Shown: positions 61,202 through 64,000 of the stretch, piece after piece
Layout: every line of letters begins with the position of its first letter
Position numbering within the stretch: the stretch's first letter is position 1
Assembly: GCA_963726975.1 (NCBI GenBank)
Contig: CAVSEK010000013.1
Location: forward strand, 558,001-622,000
Direction: 5' to 3'
Source of the DNA: CAVSEK01 sp963726975
GTDB taxonomy: Bacteria; Actinomycetota; Actinomycetes; Mycobacteriales; SCTD01
Length of the DNA: 64,000 bases
Translations under genes and position numbers: made by a program
Notes under the pieces: model-generated
Database searches by the model: none
What the model was told of the DNA's origin: nothing
What the model saw: the letters and a program-made list of their open reading frames with translations, nothing else

Positions 61202-61633
61202 TCAGGTCGCCTGCGCGAGGTGCCTCAGCGCGGCCCGGTAGCCCTCGACCCCGAGCCCGGTGATGGTGCCGGTGGCCACGGGGCTGACCACGCTGGTGTG
61301 CCGGAAGGCCTCCCGGGCGGCCGTCTGGCTCAGGTGCACCTCGACGAGCGGTGCGGTGAGCATCGCGCAGGCGTCGCGCAGCGCGTACGAGTAGTGGCTC
61401 CACGCCGCCGGGTTGAGCACGACCGGGGTGCCGGAGTCGGCGGCCTCGTGCAGCCAGCCGAGCATCGTCGCCTCGTCGTCGGTCTGCCGGACCTCCGCGG
61501 TGAGCCCGACCTCCGCGGCGGTCCGCTCGCACAGCGCCACCAGCTCGGCCCAGGTCGTCGTGCCGTAGACCGTCGGCTCCCGGGTGCCGAGCCGGCCGAG
61601 GTGGGGCCCGTTGAGCACGAGCACGCGCGTCAC
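61202..61633 (-). CDS. aroQ: 3-dehydroquinate dehydratase, type II
   Basis: Third step of the shikimate pathway. [20 protein letters not shown] has the catalytic Tyr loop, [15 protein letters not shown] the substrate site, and [18 protein letters not shown] the conserved His. In family enzymes the first block reads NGPNLNLLG, so HLGR here is a variant. 143 residues; GTG overlaps the aroB stop as GTGA. Confidence 0.95.
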   Translation of the reverse strand: MTRVLVLNGPHLGRLGTREPTVYGTTTWAELVALCERTAAEVGLTAEVRQTDDEATMLGWLHEAADSGTPVVLNPAAWSHYSYALRDACAMLTAPLVEVHLSQTAAREAFRHTSVVSPVATGTITGLGVEGYRAALRHLAQAT

Positions 61634-62730
61634 AGGTGCACCAGGCCGGGGTCGCGGTCCTTGCGGACCTCCTCGTACGCGGCGACGAGCAGCGACGGGT
61701 CGGGGTCCTCGAGCATGCGCACGCGGGCCAGCCCGTCGAGCACGACGAAGCGCAGCCGGTCGCCGCGGGACTTCTTGTCCACCCGCATCGCCGCGAGCAG
61801 CCGGGTCCAGTCCCCGGCGTACGAGGTGGGCAGCCCGACGCTCTCGAGCACGGCACGGTGGCGGTCGGCAGTGGCGTCGTCGAGCCGGCCCGCCAGCCGC
61901 CCCAGCTCGGCGGCGAACACCAGCCCGACCGAGACCGCGGCCCCGTGCCGCCAGCGGTAGTCCTCCACCTTCTCGATCGCGTGCCCGAGGGTGTGCCCGT
62001 AGTTGAGGTGCTCGCGCCCGCCCTGCTCGGTGAGGTCGTCGGACACGACCTGCGCCTTGACGCGCACCGCCCGCTCGACGAGCTCGCGGGTGTGCGGCCC
62101 GTCCGGCCGGGTGGCGCCCGCGGGGTCCTGCTCGACGAGCTCGAGGATGCGCGGGTCGTGGGTGAAGCCGACCTTGACGACCTCGGCGAGCCCGGCCACG
62201 TAGTCGTGCCGGGGCATCGTCGCGAGCGCGGCGAGGTCGCACAGGACCGCGGCAGGCGGGTGGAACGCACCGACGAGGTTCTTGCCGGCGGAGGTGTTGA
62301 CGGCCGTCTTGCCGCCGACGGCGGCATCGACCATGCCGAGCAGGGTGGTCGGCACCTGGACCACCCGCACGCCGCGCAGCCAGGTCGCGGCCACGAAGCC
62401 CGCCAGGTCGGTGGTGGCGCCGCCCCCGACCGCCACGACCGCGTCGCTGCGCGTGAAGCCGGTCTGCCCGAGGACGTCCCACACGTACGCCGCGACCTTG
62501 AGGTCCTTGCTCGCCTCGCCGTCGGGGACCTCCACGGCGTGCGCCTCGAACCCCTGCTCGCGCAGGTCCTCGAGCACCGCGTCGCCCGTCGCGCGCAGCG
62601 CGCCGGGGTGCACCACCGCGACCCGCTGCGCCCCGCGGAGCGGCGCGGCGAGCTCGCCGAGCAGGCCCTCGCCGACGACCACCTCGTACGGCGAGGGTCC
62701 GGACACGGGGATGCGGGTCGGGGGGCTCAC
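61630..62730 (-). CDS. aroB: 3-dehydroquinate synthase
   Basis: NAD- and zinc-dependent second step of the shikimate pathway. [48 protein letters not shown] and [12 protein letters not shown] (zinc histidines) are canonical. 366 residues from GTG 62730, 35 bp after aroK. Confidence 0.98.
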   Translation of the reverse strand: MSPPTRIPVSGPSPYEVVVGEGLLGELAAPLRGAQRVAVVHPGALRATGDAVLEDLREQGFEAHAVEVPDGEASKDLKVAAYVWDVLGQTGFTRSDAVVAVGGGATTDLAGFVAATWLRGVRVVQVPTTLLGMVDAAVGGKTAVNTSAGKNLVGAFHPPAAVLCDLAALATMPRHDYVAGLAEVVKVGFTHDPRILELVEQDPAGATRPDGPHTRELVERAVRVKAQVVSDDLTEQGGREHLNYGHTLGHAIEKVEDYRWRHGAAVSVGLVFAAELGRLAGRLDDATADRHRAVLESVGLPTSYAGDWTRLLAAMRVDKKSRGDRLRFVVLDGLARVRMLEDPDPSLLVAAYEEVRKDRDPGLVHL

Positions 62731-62765
62731 CCGGCCGACCCTAGTGGGCAGCGAGCGGGCGGGGC

Positions 62766-63269
62766 TCAGGCGAGCAGGGCCAGCACCTCGGCGGCCACGT
62801 CGTCCGGACGGCGGTCGTCGGTGGCGACGGTGTGCGTGGCGACCTCGGCGTAGAGGGGACGTCGCTGCTCGAGCAGGCTGCGCAGCTGGGCCCGCGGGTT
62901 CAGCGCGAGCACCGGGCGGGTGCGGTTGAGCCCGACCCGCTCGGCCGCGGCCGGGAGCCCGACGTCGAGCAGGACGACCGTGTGCCCGCGCAGCGCGTCG
63001 CGCGTCTCCGCGGCGAGCACCGCCCCTCCGCCGAGCGAGAGGACCCCGTCGTGCCCCTCGAGCGCCGCCCGGACGGCGGTCCGCTCGAGCTCGCGGAACC
63101 GGTCCTCGCCGTCGGCGTAGAAGATGTCGGCGATCTCCTGACCGGTCGTCGCTTCGACGTCCGCGTCCGTGTCGCGGAAGGCGACCCCGAGCCGGTCGGC
63201 CAGCAACCGCCCGACGGTCGTCTTGCCCGCGCCGGGAGGGCCGACGAGCACGCAGCGCGGCCGGGTCAC
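62766..63269 (-). CDS. aroK: Shikimate kinase
   Basis: P-loop [16 protein letters not shown] at residues 9-24, shikimate-binding DTDADVE, the FRELE block and LSLGGGAVL, and the Arg lid LNRTRPVL. 167 residues; GTG overlaps the aroC stop as GTGA. Confidence 0.97.
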   Translation of the reverse strand: MTRPRCVLVGPPGAGKTTVGRLLADRLGVAFRDTDADVEATTGQEIADIFYADGEDRFRELERTAVRAALEGHDGVLSLGGGAVLAAETRDALRGHTVVLLDVGLPAAAERVGLNRTRPVLALNPRAQLRSLLEQRRPLYAEVATHTVATDDRRPDDVAAEVLALLA

Positions 63270-64000
63270 CGCACGGACAGGCTCGCGAGGTAGGCCTCGC
63301 AGTTGCGCCTGGTCTCCACGACGGAGTCGCCGCCGAACTTCTCCAGCGCCGCCTCGGCGAGGACGAGCGCGACCATCGCCTCGGCGACGACACCGGCCGC
63401 GGGGACGGCGCAGACGTCGCTGCGCTGGTGGTGCGCCACGGCGGCCTCGCCGGTCGCCGTGTCGATCGTGCGCAGGGCCCTCGGGACGGTGCTGATCGGC
63501 TTCATGGCGGCGCGCACGCGCAGCACCTGGCCGCTGGTCATGCCGCCCTCCGTGCCGCCGAGCCGGCCGCTGCTGCGCGTGAGCACGCCGTCCTCGCGGA
63601 CGATCTCGTCCATCACCTGGCTGCCGCGCTGGTGGGCGACCTCGAAGCCGTCCCCGACCTCGACGCCCTTGATGGCCTGGATGCCCATGAGCGCGCCCGC
63701 CAGCCGCGCGTCGATGCGGCGGTCGCCGTGCACGTGGCTGCCCAGCCCGGGCGGCAGCCCGTAGGCGAGCACCTCGACGACACCGCCGAGCGTGTCGCCG
63801 TCCTTCTTGGCCGCGTCGACCTCGGCGACCAGCCGGTCGCTGGCCGCGTCGTCGAAGACCCGCACGGGGCTGGCGTCGACCGCGGGCAGGTCGTCCGGGC
63901 GCGGGAGCGGCACGTCGCCGACCCGCTCGGCGCCGATCGACACGACGTGGCTGAGGACCTGCACGCCGTACGCCTGGTGCAGGAAGGCCTTGGCGACGGC
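63266..64000 (-). CDS. aroC: Chorismate synthase, N-terminus outside the window
   Basis: Last step to chorismate, using reduced FMN. The visible 244 residues include [55 protein letters not shown] (split at the second Gly run) and [19 protein letters not shown], all conserved. The gene continues past 64000, where the first part including the FMN-binding N-terminus lies. Confidence 0.97.
   Translation of the reverse strand, partial: AVAKAFLHQAYGVQVLSHVVSIGAERVGDVPLPRPDDLPAVDASPVRVFDDAASDRLVAEVDAAKKDGDTLGGVVEVLAYGLPPGLGSHVHGDRRIDARLAGALMGIQAIKGVEVGDGFEVAHQRGSQVMDEIVREDGVLTRSSGRLGGTEGGMTSGQVLRVRAAMKPISTVPRALRTIDTATGEAAVAHHQRSDVCAVPAAGVVAEAMVALVLAEAALEKFGGDSVVETRRNCEAYLASLSVR

Overview
The window is a chromosomal segment of a high-GC actinobacterium. 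Evidence for this is the very GC-rich third codon positions, the frequent GTG starts, the extra GC-rich helix in the 23S rRNA (about 6330-6450), and typical actinobacterial gene orders: mIHF-gmk-rpoZ-coaBC-metK-priA-def-fmt-rsmB, pyrR-pyrB-pyrC-x-carA-carB-pyrK-pyrD-pyrF, and efp-nusB near bldD divergent from pyrR. Genus cannot be named from reading alone; the complete 16S gene (8104-9616) would settle it. Nearly everything is on the minus strand; only a DUF1015 gene, a DUF1844 gene and bldD are on the plus strand.

Layout, left to right (transcription mostly right to left). 1-4.3 kb: a DUF1015 gene, a small OB-fold SSB-like gene and a long TPR gene with a disordered N-terminus, all broken by apparent sequencing frameshifts. 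4.3-9.9 kb: a complete rRNA operon (16S-23S-5S, no spacer tRNA) with promoter, boxA-like elements, processing stems and terminator. 10-20.8 kb: tyrS, a 3-methyladenine DNA glycosylase gene, and a tightly overlapped arginine operon argC-J-B-D-(REC)-F-R-G-H, with a lone receiver-domain protein between argD and argF and a palindromic ARG-box candidate in front of argC. 20.8-27.9 kb: infC-rpmI-rplT-trmH, a PAS histidine kinase, pheS-pheT; infC starts at a rare ATC codon and has a strongly folded leader. 27.9-35.1 kb: DUF1844, then a riboflavin operon under an FMN riboswitch (ribD-ribE-ribBA-ribH) running on into hisG, a YdcZ-type transporter gene, a PH-like membrane protein gene and an sseB-like gene. 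35.1-45.3 kb: a GGDEF-like protein, rpe, rsmB, fmt, def, priA (helicase motifs lost), metK, coaBC, rpoZ, gmk, mihF. 45.4-55.9 kb: the whole de novo UMP operon with a PyrR-binding hairpin next to the pyrR ribosome binding site. 56-64 kb: bldD (with a c-di-GMP-binding-type signature), a microbial rhodopsin with the NTQ motif of light-driven chloride pumps, nusB, efp, a DesA3-type fatty acid desaturase with its ferredoxin-reductase partner, and aroQ-aroB-aroK-aroC.

The most notable item is the NTQ rhodopsin (56764-57600) placed between nusB and bldD. Next are the receiver-only protein translationally coupled inside the arginine operon, the ATC start of infC, and the many single-base frameshifts in genes that must work (tyrS, argD, ribBA, rpe, pyrF, desaturase and reductase). 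These frameshifts point to a draft-quality assembly rather than gene decay, so reading-frame breaks here should not be taken as pseudogenes without checking reads.
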